Origin: Taeniopygia guttata
Taxonomy: Eukaryota; Chordata; Aves; Passeriformes; Estrildidae
Assembly: GCF_048771995.1 (NCBI RefSeq)
Contig: NC_133026.1
Coordinates: 105,786,001-105,850,000, forward strand
Direction of reading: 5' to 3'
Length of the DNA stretch: 64,000 nt
The translations under genes were made by a program, and so were the position numbers. The notes beneath the pieces were generated by a model. The model saw only the letters and a list, made by a program, of their open reading frames with translations. It made no database searches and was not told the origin of the DNA. Below are positions 38,560 through 53,200 of this stretch, piece after piece (positions within the stretch are counted from its first letter, which is position 1; each line of letters begins with the position of its first letter).

Positions 38560-41500
38560 GGAAAGCAGGGTCTTTGGTAGCGTATACAGCCGTGGCGCAG
38601 GTGAAAGAAAATTGTCAACACACACTGCTTCTAAGAACAGCTCAGCCAAAAGCAACCTAAAAGAGAAATTGGGTGCTACCAGGGACAGAAAGTGAAGTAC
38701 TCACTTTTTTCAAGGCCCTTTCGTCCACCACTCCTACCCGTATCTATTCTCCACTACACCTGTCATCTGAAGAGATGGCACCTTGTTTTTCTGCCTTTAG
38801 CACATGAGAATGTTTTTGCATTTTGAAAACTCCCACAGTGCCTCTGAAATCCTGCAACAATTTATTAAGGGAGCAGAGAAGCTTTGCAGTGTTGTGGGAT
38901 GACCAAGTCTGTGTCATATGCAGGAGCACTGAAGAGGCAGGGCAGGAGCCACAGGTGCTGTGACAAACGATCACAAAAGATTAGGATGAAACTTCTGTTT
39001 CAAAAGGGGGCAAGTTTAGACCTGAACAATTCTTCTGAAACTCTCCATGCATAAATGAGGAAAGCTTCATTTTTTCTGTATTGTCTATAGCTACATGTAT
39101 TTTTAATATTTGAAGAAAGACATAGAAAAAGTTTCACACCTGAAGATAACACAATTATGCCATGTTTGAACTTCTACTGGCTTTTGTTACTTTTAATTAG
39201 TTTGTCTTACTTAAGAGATCTGCTTTCAGGGATGCTTTAGTAATAATTATATGAAATCTGAGAGGTTTCAGGGAAGGATCATATTTGCTTTCTATTCTTA
39301 GAAGCAGAGCTTCAAGCTGATGCCCTTACATTCAAAGCATTAGCTGTGATATCCTCATACACCTTTTCCTTTATTTCTTCCTTCTGCTTCTGACTTTGAG
39401 CCATCTTTCACAATGTCATAAATGCTTTAAGCAACATCACAATAAAACCTTTTCCTATTTTGTATTTAGTTTGCATACATGAATACAAAATTAAAATATG
39501 TATATTGTCACTATATATTTCTTACAAGTTTTATAATGAAATAGAGGTATTGTCACCCACCTACTCTACAACCCATTGCAATACAACACAGAGTTTACAG
39601 TTCAGTTTCACCCTTCACCCAGTTAGTGCAGGGTTTTTCTCTGAATCTAAGTAAGAAAGGTCTGAAAACAATAACTTAATAAATTTAATGATTTAAAAAG
39701 ACAAAGTAAAGACCAACAGAGATAACAAGTAAATCAGAAGCCATGATGTCCACGCTCCTGTAGCACTGGATTAATCCTGGATGGACTTCTCCTTTGGCAG
39801 GCTGCACAGATCCCATCTCTGGAGAAAGGCTCCTCTTTGGCTGCAGTGTTTTAGTTTTTTTACACGAAAACAGCTATTCCATAAAGGATGTTCACAAGAG
39901 AGCTTTACTCCTTGTATGCTTCTAGATAAGGGCAAGGCCACACAGTTGCTCTAATCACCTGCACTCTGTGCCAAGGAGCTAGTGAAGCTTCCAAGGGTTT
40001 TGTGCACCACAACTCAGGTCTGGAGGCAGTACAGCACAGACTTGGGCCTGCTCCACTTAACTGTACTGTGAATCACCAGCTCCTAGATGTATAGGGCTCT
40101 CCTGGCCAGGATCACTACACTTCCCCTGCTTCCATCATCTTCAAAAAGTGTCTATTTTTCACTCATGCTTTGCCTGCTTGCACATCCCAGAGTAATAATG
40201 TCCCAGTGCATTTTGGACTTTGAAGTGTGGAAATGAGAAAGAGGGTGTTGCTGATATTGAGGCTTTGTTCTCTTTTGTTTTGGTTTGGTTTGCTTTGGTT
40301 TTCATATTATTCCTTTTTCAGATAACCTGCTGAAATTAGTGATTCAGAAAACATGAAGCATGTCCCATCTTAGGGCTGAACACACTGGAAAACAGCCTTG
40401 CACAGAACTCACTGACCTGCTTTGTCTGTGATTTTCACAGTATAGTATTTTTTATATCCTCTCTGTCATGGGACAACCTTCGTTGCACTGACACTTTGTG
40501 TTCTTCCTCTTCAGACTAGAGTATACCGGTCAAATTTGAGATATATGACTGGAGAACAGAGTGCACACAGAGAAATGAGAAGTAGAAATAATAAATGATA
40601 CATGATAGGTTGTATGTTTGTTTTCACACAGTAACATTTAAATGTTAGCTCACCAGCAGTCCTAAAAATTTGTTCCTTAGCAGCTTTCTTACAGACCTGG
40701 TGTACTTCTTGGGGAAACTGCTCCCCACCTCTGAAAAGTAGTGCAGTAAGTGCAGGTCCCTGCTGTATTTCCATACAGATCTTATTTACTAGGCTGGCAA
40801 AACACAGACACAGGAGAATTAATTAATGCACTGACACCCTCAGATGGGATTCTTGTGTATCTCTCTGGATTATCATGAGCAACTGCCAGTGAGTGATCAA
40901 AGCAAATGTTCCTGTTGTTCTGAACTGCCTGCAATAGGAATTCTTGCAGATGCTAGTCTGTTGCTGAAGTTTCTTTCATACTTTGCAGGCAATAACCATA
41001 TAATGTAATGAATTTGTGGACGATGTGAGTTGGATTGCCTCCTGAGCTGAGAAATGCTTTTTGCTGCTTACAGCAGCACTGAAGCAAACTCAGGTTGTTT
41101 CTTGAGGTATCCTGTAGCAGGGAAAAATGATTCTATAACAGAGAAAAATTCCTTTTAACAGGCCCATTTTTATCTGAGTGCAGGTATGGCAGGAGAAAAT
41201 GTGAGAATTCACTGCTGGTCCTCTTCTCTCAGGAGGCTCCTAAAATCTGCTAGTAGTTACTTTATAGAAAAGCTTTTGGATTTTTGTAGCTCTACAGAAG
41301 GCAATTGTACCCTGCCGTAGCCAGCACAAAAACTGGGTTATGGCTAAATGAGAGGAAACATTTCTAACCAAGGTATTAAGTCATCAGTACATTTCTTCTC
41401 CTTAGTCTTACCAGACATGTAGTTTTAGAACAAGAACTAGGCTTGTTTAATGCACTTTCTTTTTCTTGTGACTGAACCAGTTTGGTTTGGTTTTAGTTCC

Positions 41501-43940
41501 AAAATGAGAAATCAGCTGCATGTGGAGAGTTTATATCTATGAACCTTACAGCTAATTTATGTCAGTTTAGCCCACACTCTTGCAAAATGCACCACTGTGG
41601 TACTGAAATCAGCTGAACTACTTTGTCCTCAAATGGATAAATGCTCATTATTGGATGGCCCAATTAAGATTTCTATTACAGAATGAGATTTCTATTGAAT
41701 GTAGAGTAGAATTGGAGCATTAGAGAAAACTTAGTGTTTTGTTGGTAAGTAACTATAGCAAAATGCTCTCCTTGAGCTATTCTTAAGACACTACTGGTAT
41801 AGTTTCAGTAGAAGAAAATCCTGCCCAAAACTGGGGTCCAGAACTAAGGGGATTAATCATTAGTACATGACATGACATGATATGACATTGTCCTTATTTC
41901 TTCTCAATCTTCCCTTTTTATTGTAAAAGAGGAGCTGAAAATACATCATGTTGTTTGAACTGTTGTATGCGAAATAAAGCAGGGTTATGGATATTTTACT
42001 TTAATTCTTCCATATCTCTTAGTTCTGTGTTTTTCACTTATTTGTGATTCAGTCCTGATTAAATGAATATTATTTTTATATCATTTAAGCTTTTTGTGCT
42101 CTGGTATTAGAATACAGTTGCAGAATGAAAACAGTAATTACCCAGTGCTCTGACAAGACAAAACAAAGAATTTGAATTCAAGGTAGCAATTTGGGCTGCT
42201 CTCTGACCTCAGGATTTTCTTTGGCTTAATTGATTTGATTTGAGCTTTAGATGTTTTTCTTTGCTATCTGTGGTTCACAAAGCAGTCTTTGTGAACTGAT
42301 GGACCAAAGTTAGACTTTGTAACCATTTTAAATATCAAAATTAATGCATTGCTGTGAAGAGTATCATTTTGGGAGATGCCTCATCCTAAAGAACAGTGAG
42401 ATTTGGTTATATTATTTTAAAATAGTTTAGAAAATTCCACTGTGCTGTTATCCTTCATTTGAAAGCTGTGGATATGTATTTCATATCTGCTTTAGTAGAA
42501 TGTTTCAGACAGGAGAAGACAGTAATATATGGTAAATACTCCTGTGCACCATATCAGTTCAGCTACTCTATTATTAATTTAATATCTCTAAACAAGCTGG
42601 AGATTAATTATCTCCATTTCTATTTACTAAGAATTGTCACAAATATAAATGACAATGAAAGGAAATTAGCGAGTCCTCTGAAATCTGTCAGAAATGTCTA
42701 CAGTCCATACAGTTTTTGTGATTTATTCTCTGTGCCTCCTTATCTGCTATAGTTTCTTCCTGGCCCAATAGCAGATTGCTGAAGTCTTTCATATCAATGC
42801 TTTTATATGACATAGAGACAACAGTCATAAAAAATGGCAGTAACATTTTTGAGTTATTTAATAACAAAAAATGTGTAATGTAAAATCACTTGTTCAGCTA
42901 AGACAAAACTAGCAACTTATAAAGCACAAGCATCACATAGAGATTGTTGTCAGAAAGTTTAAGTCTTGTCATAGCTCTCTATTTAGATTTATAAGGCAAT
43001 TTACTTATTAGGATGAACAGGTGGAACACCATCTTTTCCAGGTCCGTATGGATTAAAGCTTCCAGTTATGCTTTGGTCAATTGTTTAAAAAATAAGCTCA
43101 CTGTCTGTCTATGTTTCTTTCTCTCTCTCTTTTAAAATTAACTGGAATATGTAACTTTGATAAAATATGGATTTTTGTCATGTTCTGAGACTGGGTATAT
43201 TCTTTTTATTATATTTAAAAAAATTATCAAACCAACTCTGTTTGTGACACTGAAGACAAGGATGGTCTTGGATTCACTCTAATTCTGAAATGATTTCTGC
43301 AGAACTGCTGTGCAATCAGCAGTTCTCCATCCAGAATGTATGTAGTTGATAATACAGTGCTAATTTTGTCCATACTCAGTAGCATCCTGGGTTGTTTTTT
43401 GGGTTGTTTGTTTGTTTTCCTATATGTTGTTGTTTTGTTTTAGTTTTTGTTTTGTCTGTTTTGCCTGATTGTCACAATCATTCTGAACTCTGATCCTGTT
43501 CTCCGAAATGGGTGCAAATTCTCTAAGCTTTCCAGAAAGGCAAAGTGAAGTTCACCTTGAATTCTTCCCAACTGTGTCAGTATAAAATCATACTGGAAAA
43601 ACCCATAAATTACAAAACCTGCAAAAATGGTGAAACCCATGTTTTGCACGCAAGGAGCTCTCTATTGATCAGGGAAGTTTAAAGAGATGCTTTAAACTTC
43701 CCGAGGTTAAATAGAAGAAACGGATTTTTGGAAAGGTAATGAAATCTGCTTGAAACACCTGTTACTCTTTCAAATAATTTTTAAAGGAAATTTTGTAGCT
43801 ATGTCAATTGCTGCATTCCCAGTGCCATAAACGCAAGGTGAAAACGTCTGCATCAGTAGGATCCTCAGTGAAGCAGAACTGCTTACCCTGTTTTGTTTAA
43901 AACCAGGATGTAGGGAATAAGGAACAAGTATCCAAGACAG
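38560..43940. other. Intergenic region between OSBPL1A and IMPACT
   Basis: The two genes are head to head with about 5.4 kb between their CpG islands. The spacer is AT-rich with no supported gene. A G/T-rich low-complexity stretch lies at 43,395-43,465. Confidence 0.6.
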
Positions 43941-43950
43941 GTATCACAGC

Positions 43951-44260
43951 AGGAGCGCTCCGTCCGTCCGTGCGGCGGAAGGAAGGGCCCGCAGCGTCAC
44001 GGCCACGGCTGCGCACACGGCGCGGCGCCGGGCTGCCCCTGTGCTTTTCCCCGCTTCTCCTGCCCTTCCTCCCGCTCCTTCCCTCCCTGCTCCTCCTTCC
44101 CTCGGCTCCCATGGCGGCGAGTGACACGGAAAGGGCCCAGCAGCAGGTGAGCGGCGGAGGGGGCGGCGGGGAAAGCGGAGATTTCAGGGGCTCCTGGTGA
44201 GCCGCGGCCCCCGGGCGGCTCCGTGCCCGCTGTGGCGCGCCCGCGCCGCCGCACCTCAGG
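43951..44260 (+). promoter_or_regulatory. IMPACT: CpG island promoter of IMPACT
   Basis: A short CpG-dense block surrounds the start codon and exon 1. It includes a TCCG repeat at about 43,959-43,971, a CGTCAC half-CRE at about 43,994, and GGAAGG motifs resembling ETS sites. No TATA box was seen. The block falls off sharply on both sides into AT-rich sequence. Confidence 0.75.
44111..44146 (+). CDS. IMPACT: IMPACT exon 1, start codon
   Basis: Encodes MAASDTERAQQQ and ends at a GTGAGC donor. The ATG context is CTCCCATGG. The frame is open upstream but only through GTG/CTG codons, so this is the first in-frame ATG. A pyrimidine-rich tract covers about 44,043-44,110 directly before it. Confidence 0.93.
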
Positions 44261-47200
44261 GGTTTCGGTTCTAGGTGGAAGGCGCTTCCCCGGATTTTCT
44301 CTATGGGAATTTGCTGAGTATCCGCTCCTCCTCAGGACGAGCTTAGTGCCAAACCTTCGGGGTCTTTTCTCTGCCGGGGTCCGACCCAGCCAGTCAGGAG
44401 CAGCGCCCGACTGGGAGCTGCAGGGAACGTGTTGCGGTCTGCTCCCTATCACTTTGCTAACCTTGGGATGACAGGAGTATCCACAGAAATTCAAATGCTG
44501 TTGTGTGCGTGTGAGAACTGAGCAAAGGTTACTTACAAAATCACAGGTTGGGTTAGGTCGGCAAATACTTCTGAGATCATCGAGTCCAGCCTGTGACCGA
44601 ACACCGCCGTGTCAACTAGACCAGGGCACTGAGTGCCACATCCAGTCTTTCCTTAAATACCTCCAGGGACTGTGACTCCACCACCTCTCTGGGCAGCCCA
44701 TTCTAATGTCTAATCACCCATTCTGTGAAGAAATTATTCTTGATGTCCAACTTAAACCTCCCCTGGCACACCTGAAGTCCTGTGAATCAGGGCTGGATCC
44801 CCAATACTTAGAACCTTCCCGTGCAGTGAATCTTGTCACATCTGTCAATGAGTTGTAGAAGAGCAAAACTTCAAAAAGATGAAAATATGATTGGCACACA
44901 AAGTTGTGTAGGTTTTATGGAGAGGTGGTTAGTTTTTCTTTTTTTCTTTTTTTTAGATTGATGAAATTGAAGCTCTTTCATCGATCTATGGCGATGATTG
45001 GTGTGTTGTTGATGAAGATGAAAAAATCTATTGCATTAAGATTAGTGACTGTCTGGATCAACCAAAATGGACCCTTTGTTTACAGGTATAGTGGTGCTAA
45101 GAAGTTTAGCACAAATTTTGCAGTTAGACTGATGCAGGTGAAACCCTTTAAATATGGTTAATTATCTACAAAGATGATTAAGAAGCTTTTGGATTGGAGT
45201 CTGTGACAAGACTTTTCAGTGGTTGTTCCTGCAACACATTGGTGTGCTTGCAATGTATTCAGTAGTTGCATATTCTAATTCCACACCTAACCAAAGCATT
45301 TCAGTGTATTTCACCAAAGACTAATTTCTGAAATACTTTTACATTGACTTTGTACCTCAGTGAATCTACTGCAGTTGCATCTAGATTTGCTTTCTGGAAA
45401 GTGTTGAGACAAAATGAAATTTGGATCAACTTAATTGACCCAACTCCTTACTTTATGTTTTCAAAACTGAAAGCAATAAGTTTACTTAGTGTAAGAAGCA
45501 TGGAAGTGTCTACTTAGGGAAGTGTGGTACCACTTATTTAAGTCCAGTTACCATGTGTGCAGTTTCTTTGAGGTTTTTTTTCTGTATTTTTTTTGCATTC
45601 TTATAAATTGCCCCATAAAACATAATTGTATGCATCACCATTATTGGAGTTTTAAATGCAGATAGTCAGTGTTTCTTGTAATTCTGTAAGAACATAACCC
45701 ATCTCTTTTCTTCATTTGTAACACTAATGTAGTGCTGGTGCTTGACATCAGAGTCCTTCAGTAAAGTTCATCTAGCTGAGGGTAGTCCAATGAATACATA
45801 TCCTGAATTTCTTTCAGGTGATTTTGCCACCAGGATATCCAACTGCAGAACCACCTATTTATCAACTAAAGTAGGTGAAGTTTTCTTGCAAACATTTGTG
45901 TTTTATGAATTGCCACTGTTGATTGTTTTCCTGTAAGTGGAAGTTTAGTTAAATACTCCTTGAATTAAAGTATACCAGTGATGACAGATGTTTCTAGCAA
46001 GGATATTTGATTCTTTATACTGCTTTTTCCACAGTGTTTGCAGCTGGAATCTTGATGGTTGGCAAAGTTATATTTTCAAGGTGTTCATCACGTTTATTTG
46101 GGAATGTTTGAAGCAGCATATAGCACAATTTTCATTGCATTTCTTTTCATTCTAGTGCCCCTTGGCTTCGAGGACAAGATTATACAGAACTAGCAAATAG
46201 CCTGGAAGAAATATATGTGTAAGTTTGAGACTGTGGAATATAGTAAAAGGAGACAATGTATTTTCAGTTTCTATCTGTTGTGCACTTGAATGTTAAAACA
46301 TGGGATGTGAAAACACTTGCTTGCCTTAGAGCATAAGTGGCATACCAGTCTTTCTAAAAAGCTAAGGGACATGTAGGTTTTAGGATAAACACATTCAGAA
46401 TTTCTTAACTGGAATCTGGAACATCGTGGACTGTTCATTATCACAGTGTGCAGCTAACTACAAGGCATAATGGATACATGAGAATAAACAGCATTTAGAA
46501 ATACTCAAATTACATTGTTTTGAATTGCCAGGAAAGTGGAGTGGAAAATGTAGTAGTTTTATATGGTCTATTTATTTATTTTAGATCCCAAAGATTATAT
46601 AAAACAAATGAAATAAAAGCATAATGAAGCACAATCATGCCCCAGACAGTGAAATCCAAGCATCTTGCATAAGAAATGTTTTTTTAATGCCATAAGGAAG
46701 GCAGCACTTAGTTTGCACAAGGGTTTTTTACTTTTATTTACTGGGTTTCTTAGCTGATTAAGCAACAGATCATTTAAGCAAGTAAAATTTAATTTGAAGT
46801 GTTAAAAATGCACAAGGATTTTAAGTGAAAAGTTCTGTGTGATCATATTCACCACAGTTGTTCAGTGAAGCAAGGACAGAGGTTGTCCTTAATGCTGTCC
46901 AGATTCAAAGGATTTGATGGAGTCTCTATCACAGGTAGACCTGCTGGTTCTTTTGTTGTTCCCTCTGTACAGTCCTGTAGGCTGTCAAATTGTGCTGGTT
47001 CATCTCCCTTCTCTCTATATCAGCTGCTGGTCAGGGCCCTTGCTGGTCTGTTGTCACTTCTCTTTGTTCAGTAGGAAGTGAAAGTGTTTGTACTTTAGGC
47101 CATATATGTACTTTAGGACATTTTAAACAGTTAAAAACCTGGAGTAATCATTGATGTGCACAGTATTAGTGAAAACATTTTACTTGTTGAATGTCTGAAT

Positions 47201-50200
47201 GATTGTCGGATGACAGAGATACTGTCAGATGACAGAGATACTCTGCATCATTTACATTGTGTTTGTCCAGGTTTCTGGTCCCTAGGGATCCAAGTTGTGT
47301 AGTTTTGAGGTTTGAACTAACATGAACTATACTGTCAATCGCTATGGAAAAAATGGATATTTATAGATCACAAGTATGTTTTAGGAGACACAAAGTAATT
47401 TACAACTATTCAGAAACTGTAATTGGGTGATAGTTGGACAAGTTGCTGTTTCCTTTTGTAAAGTGGGGAAATTTTATGTCTCTTCTAGTCTCTCTCATTC
47501 CATGACTAAAAAAAATGTCTTCAGATGTTAAAGCAGTGCTTCTGTACAATCAGCTGTGTGAAATCGGGGTGTTGAATTGTTCTGGAATGTGTCTAGATTT
47601 TGAAGCGAGAGCTACAAGTTCATAAAATCCTTATTTTTGCTTGCATATTTTTCTTAAAATATGTATGCTTATTTGAATTTGATTGTTTCCAGCAGTAGTG
47701 CTGTGTACATTACGCAAGGTAATGTATATGTAAATATGTATATTTACATATAAATATATAAATTTTGTTACTTACCTGATGCCCAGATGGTAGCAGTAAA
47801 ATTAATGAGAAACCAGGAGGTATCTACAGCCCTAAATCTTTGGTTTTGTTTCTTAGACAAACATGCACAATTCATAACCATTTTAATGATTTGAAATGTG
47901 TTTTGAGTTGTTTGGACTGTGCTGCACATAAAGGAATCATTTATTAACCCCTAACAGGCGTATATAAAATGTGTTAATCACATGTTAATCACATTTAATC
48001 ACATGTACTTTAATACATACTTGTGCCCCCTGAGTGAGGCCTCCTAGGCTAAATCTTTATCTCCCTGTCCTATAGCTCTGCCTATTACCCAAACTGTAGT
48101 GTTTCATCCCAATGCTCCACTGACCTACTATCACAGTCCATGGATAAGTTGTTCACCTAGTGAGCTACTGAGACAGAACTTTACACAAGCCTGCCTAAGC
48201 TCTTTATCTCACTAGCTTATGTTCAATTTCTTTGTGTCTGAAACCTGTATGTTATGTACTTTCCAAGTGAAATTCGCAAAAGTGATTCTTCATTTACCAT
48301 GACATTTTACTTCCAGGCAGAACCTTGGTGAAAGTATACTGTATTTATGGGTGGAGAAGATACGAGAAATTCTGGTAGAAAAGGCACAGTCTTCAGATCC
48401 AGGTACTTCAGAAAATACATGGGGCTTTTATTTTCCTTCTGTTTCCACTGCAAAGTAAGATTTCAGTACAAGTTAGTTTAAGCCCACTTTTGGATTGGAT
48501 CTAAATATCAGAGAACAGTCACCTATGTCAGGGCTTATTGTTTTAGAGTGGCAGTGTCCCTTTTTAAAAAGCAGTATGGAAAAGAAGGTGGGGGTGGCCT
48601 CTGAACTGGAACAAGGTCCGCAGTTCTCTCAGGAATTAAATTATTTGCTTGAAAGGACGGTGCTGCCCACAAGTACATCATGCCTTACTCTCCATTCTGC
48701 AAAGGATTATTCATACCAGTAATTAATTTCTGGTGTTGAGTGCACTGTTGGAGGGTTGGGATTCAAGAGAAGATAAACTTCAGTGGACTATGCAGACAAA
48801 TGAGCAAGTATTCCATCGTTTTAATTTTCTGTCCTTCTATTTACTTTACTGTATTGGGATGAGAAGTAATCATCAGCACAGCTGCAGAAATTCTTCTGCT
48901 GTTATTCTTAAAGAGTTTGTGTAAATTCACAGTTGTTGCTTCAAAAAATGGTGGGAGGTTTTGTGCATTAAAATGCTAAACTGCTATGAAATGTATGACT
49001 GACGTGTGCATGCACTGTGGCAAAAGGAAACAGAACAACTTTTCTCTATCAGGGATCAATTTGTGCTGGTTCAGCCAGCACAATTACCTTTGTTATCTTC
49101 GTCCTGTGAGAAATAAAAGTCTGAAGAAAAAAATTTCATTTTCAGTGTTGCTTTGTGGTAAGGTCTAGTGTTAGTCTTTCAATAAACTGTGCATTTTGTT
49201 GCTACATCACAGACATTGGAGAAGTCATTCTTCACTGATGTGACTAAAAGAGTGGACACTGTGAAGTGAAAATTTTACTGACAGTATTGGAAGTTTGAGT
49301 ATTTTGACCACAACCTTATGGGTTCCATTTTTGAACATGCTTTATCGCTCCTCTGTTTTTTTATTGAAAATACTTATATTATAAAACCTGCATCATAAGC
49401 ACATCATAGACCCTCAAAATAGGAATGAAATTGTGATCTGTTAATTTGGCTCTAAATCCAGATGTCAGAACCCTGTATATTTCCTCCTTTGTTATTGACT
49501 ATTATTTTTTGGACTTTCTATGCATGAAGGAAAACAGGATTTTTGGAATCCCAGAATACTTGAAGCATGTTGAGATACATGTTTCAAATGTAAAAACTTT
49601 TTATCTAGTAATTTTAAACCCTCATGAAGTAGCATTGAAGAACAGCTCTAGATTTTTCCCCAAATGACCAGTAAATGACTGGAGTTTTTGTGAAACATCA
49701 GCTTAATTTGATCCCTAAATTCAGGTTAAAGGTAGCATTTTGAATGTTTAATGGAAAGAGTAAACATTATTATTCTTTTTTTCTTAGAAATACTGTTACT
49801 CAGTATTGAAACAGAAGGTCTTATGGAAGCATCCCACAGTATGAGTATTTTATTTTTAATTCTCAGGAATTTTTAAGTTAATACTGGGCTGAATACTTTT
49901 GGGTTTTGTTGTAATTAATGTTCATGTTCTGCATTTGATAATTTTTAATGTCAAGCTATTTTGAACTGAGAAGCCAGAGACTTTTGATAAAAAAAGTTTG
50001 AAATTTTTTTTGCTTGTCTAGCAAAAAATGTGTGATAAATTCTATTACTTGTATCTTAATAGAACCAGATATTAAGAAAACCACTGAAGAAGTTGATGAA
50101 GATGATGGAGGTGATTTTCTCCTAGACTATCAGCCCATTCAGGAAAATCAAATGTTGAATTGTATGACATCTGAAAGTCAGGAAGGTAAAAAATATGTTC

Positions 50201-53200
50201 TTGTTAATTCTGTTGAATTAATTTAAACAAGACCTGAAGATTCTGCTTTTCTACTCAGCTTTACAATGAAATCAGTGACAATACAATTGCAATAAAGTTT
50301 AATAGCAGTCATTAAAATATGCAATATATTTTTGGTGGGTTTGTACATTATTTTCTGTACTTCACTTGAATAAGTCCCTTTTTTAAAATTTGAGACATTC
50401 TTTACTTTCGTAGCCACATGCATTGTTTCTGTCCTCTTAAAAGAAAAGAAACACTCCCTTGTTTGTGACCCATAGATGAAGAACTGCCCCCCATACATCA
50501 TGGAAACCCAATCACAGATCGCAGGAGCACTTTCCAGGCACATTTAGCTCCAGTGGTGACAACCAGACAAGTTAGTAGAAATCAGTTCTTCTCTTTTTGC
50601 CTGTACTTTGAGCTTAACAAAATATTGCTATAATACTTGGGATTTGCCAGATATGTTGGTCTGTGCATCTTTCTGTGCTAATACTGTCTGAGTAGTCATT
50701 GGTTTCTCACTTTTACTATCAGCTGAATAGTGAAGTAACAGCTCTTCTTCCTGCTATTTTCTACCACTATGTGCATTAGATGGAAGAGAATAAGAACACT
50801 ATAATTTGACTTCTGGATGTTGTCAAGTTTATCATAAGATGTTTGGAAGTTACCAAGTCTATCATGTGTTATTTGGAAAAGCTAACACATAAAATGGGTT
50901 TATATATGTTTTCCCTCCTTCAGAAAGAAATTCTGTTGAAAGACACAGTTGGATCATGCATAAGTAAATCTTTATTATGACCTAATTAAGATGGGTTTGA
51001 AGCTTCTTTTATACATCACTTTGCATCTGTTACCATCAGCCTCCTTTGATCATCCCTTTTTAGTGGGGAAACTGCTGTTCTTTTCTTTTATTAACTCAAA
51101 GTTAAACCTTGAGAGAATTTTACTCTTTCTTTTTATACAAATTTAGGTGTTTTTAAAGTAATTTTTAGGTAAGGGGTGGTGTCAAGTTCCGAGTAAGCTA
51201 GGTCTTCTACATACTCAGTGGCTATGAAAAAGTACTGACAGGTTGACAGTGTTTTTAGGTTGATTTCTCTCTACAAAAGCTGTAAGGTTTGAAGCCATCA
51301 GTGTTTTGTTTTGTTTTGTTTTTTCTTCCCCCTTGTTAATTTGCTTAATATGGACATAAAAATTGGTCTCTAAATCCCAGCATCCCTTCTGGAGCACTTT
51401 GACCTTTCAAGTTCACATATACTGTATGGTCATGTGGGGTTTTGTGTGTGTAGGAACAATCTTACTCACAAATCATGATAAAAGAGTGAGAGTATTTTAA
51501 AATGAAAAAGGTACATTAAGTCAATGATTCCCATTTATTCCCTTTCTAAAGTAACAGAGTTCATTTATTTTATATATATATCTTAAAGACTCACTTAAAG
51601 GAGATAAAGCTGTAGCACAAAAATTGATCTTTAAAGTACGTTTTTAGGAACTAGGTAGCTAGGAAATAAGTAATGTCAAAGGTGATGATCATTTTATATT
51701 AATTATCCTTTAAGTCCCTGTATTGAAACTTACTGTTTTAACATACTGTCCATATTTATGAAAGTGTATTAAGTAATACGAGTTGTCTTCCTTCCATGTT
51801 CAAAGTAAGGAGAAGATAGATATCTGAAGCAATATTTTCCATTAATAATAGGATTTTTTTCATTGAGATATCTTTTATTTGATGGGATTTTTGTGAATTG
51901 AATTTCTTCAAGAAGAATTGGAAATAGCACAGTGTAGCTAGGGCAGATATTAAATATGTCTATCGATTACTCCTCTGAGACATTTATTTTTCAATGGAAG
52001 GCAATTTACTTGCCAAACATGTTTTCCCAAGCTTTCTGAACTTCAGTAATGTTCTGTATTATGTACTAAAAGGATGTCTTAATCAAAAACTCTTCTTTTT
52101 GCTAGACCATTGGAAAGGGTTTAACAATTGCCAGCTTGTTTACTTAGAAACATATGATGAACTGATATTGGTAAATGTTTTGAATTTGGTACTTCTTGAG
52201 AGTAAAGAGATCACAGACATGATAGGAATATCTGCTTTCTGGGAAATGCTGACACTTTCAGGCCCCTAATGTTTTTTGGTTTTACTGTTCTTTCTGTGAA
52301 GTGGAAATGATGAAAAAAGCATGTTTGAGGGAAAAGGAAAAACTTGAAATGTAGTAGGGCTTTCTAAACATCACATTTTTGTGAAATAAGTAAAAGCAGT
52401 GTGTAGTGGGAATATGTGTGTTGTGTTCTATTCCAGCTTAACTTTACTGTTAAAAAAAGTAAGCAGGTGCAGTTGATACTTAATACTAACTAAATATATT
52501 TTCTAGGTCTTACTGTCTCTTGTTTAATAAAGCAATGTGACACTTCTAATCTTGAGCAATAATATGAATGTACACAATGTAGAAATTGAATGGAGAAGCT
52601 GTTTTCAGTATCCCAGGAAAACTGTTTAAAACAAGTATGAGAATACTGAGAAGCTGCTTCTTGAGTTACCAAACATTTTATGTCAAAGCATAACATTGTT
52701 TCATTGTTGTATTAGAGAGATATTTGTTTAACAGTGATATTGAGAGGGGTATATGAAACTCCTGTTATAAAAGGAAGGTTTTTCTGTTGTTTTTTAATAG
52801 GTTAAAAGAGTTCTTGAAAAATTATATGAGAATAAGAAAATTGCAAGTGCTACTCACAACATATATGCATACAGGTGAGATACAAACAGTGATTTTTCAT
52901 TCTTCTTTTTAGTGTTCTTTCACAAACGAGTGCAGGACATGAGAAAGAAATTCCTTCCTATTAAATTCCTTGCTATTAAAAGAAATTCCTTGCTTTAGGG
53001 AGTAGGTTTCTTATTTGTATGCTTGGTGTTGCAGGTTTTACTTTGTATTTGAGATCCAGAAAGTAGGACATACAGTAGGAAATAAGATAGTGGAGCAGCA
53101 TTAGGAATAGAAAAAAAAGTGGATTTGAACATGTGTCAGTATACTTTTGTAGTATGTCTGAGCATGGAGATGTTACGTCATCCTGAACTAAATGTGTTTT

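Noticed and set aside
43970-44110. Possible 47-residue N-terminal extension of IMPACT
   Set aside because: The frame is open upstream but has no ATG, only a GTG. The usual family start aligns with the ATG at 44,111.
51301-51326. GTTTT repeat as a possible retroposon tail
   Set aside because: No element body is attached, so it was kept only as a simple repeat.
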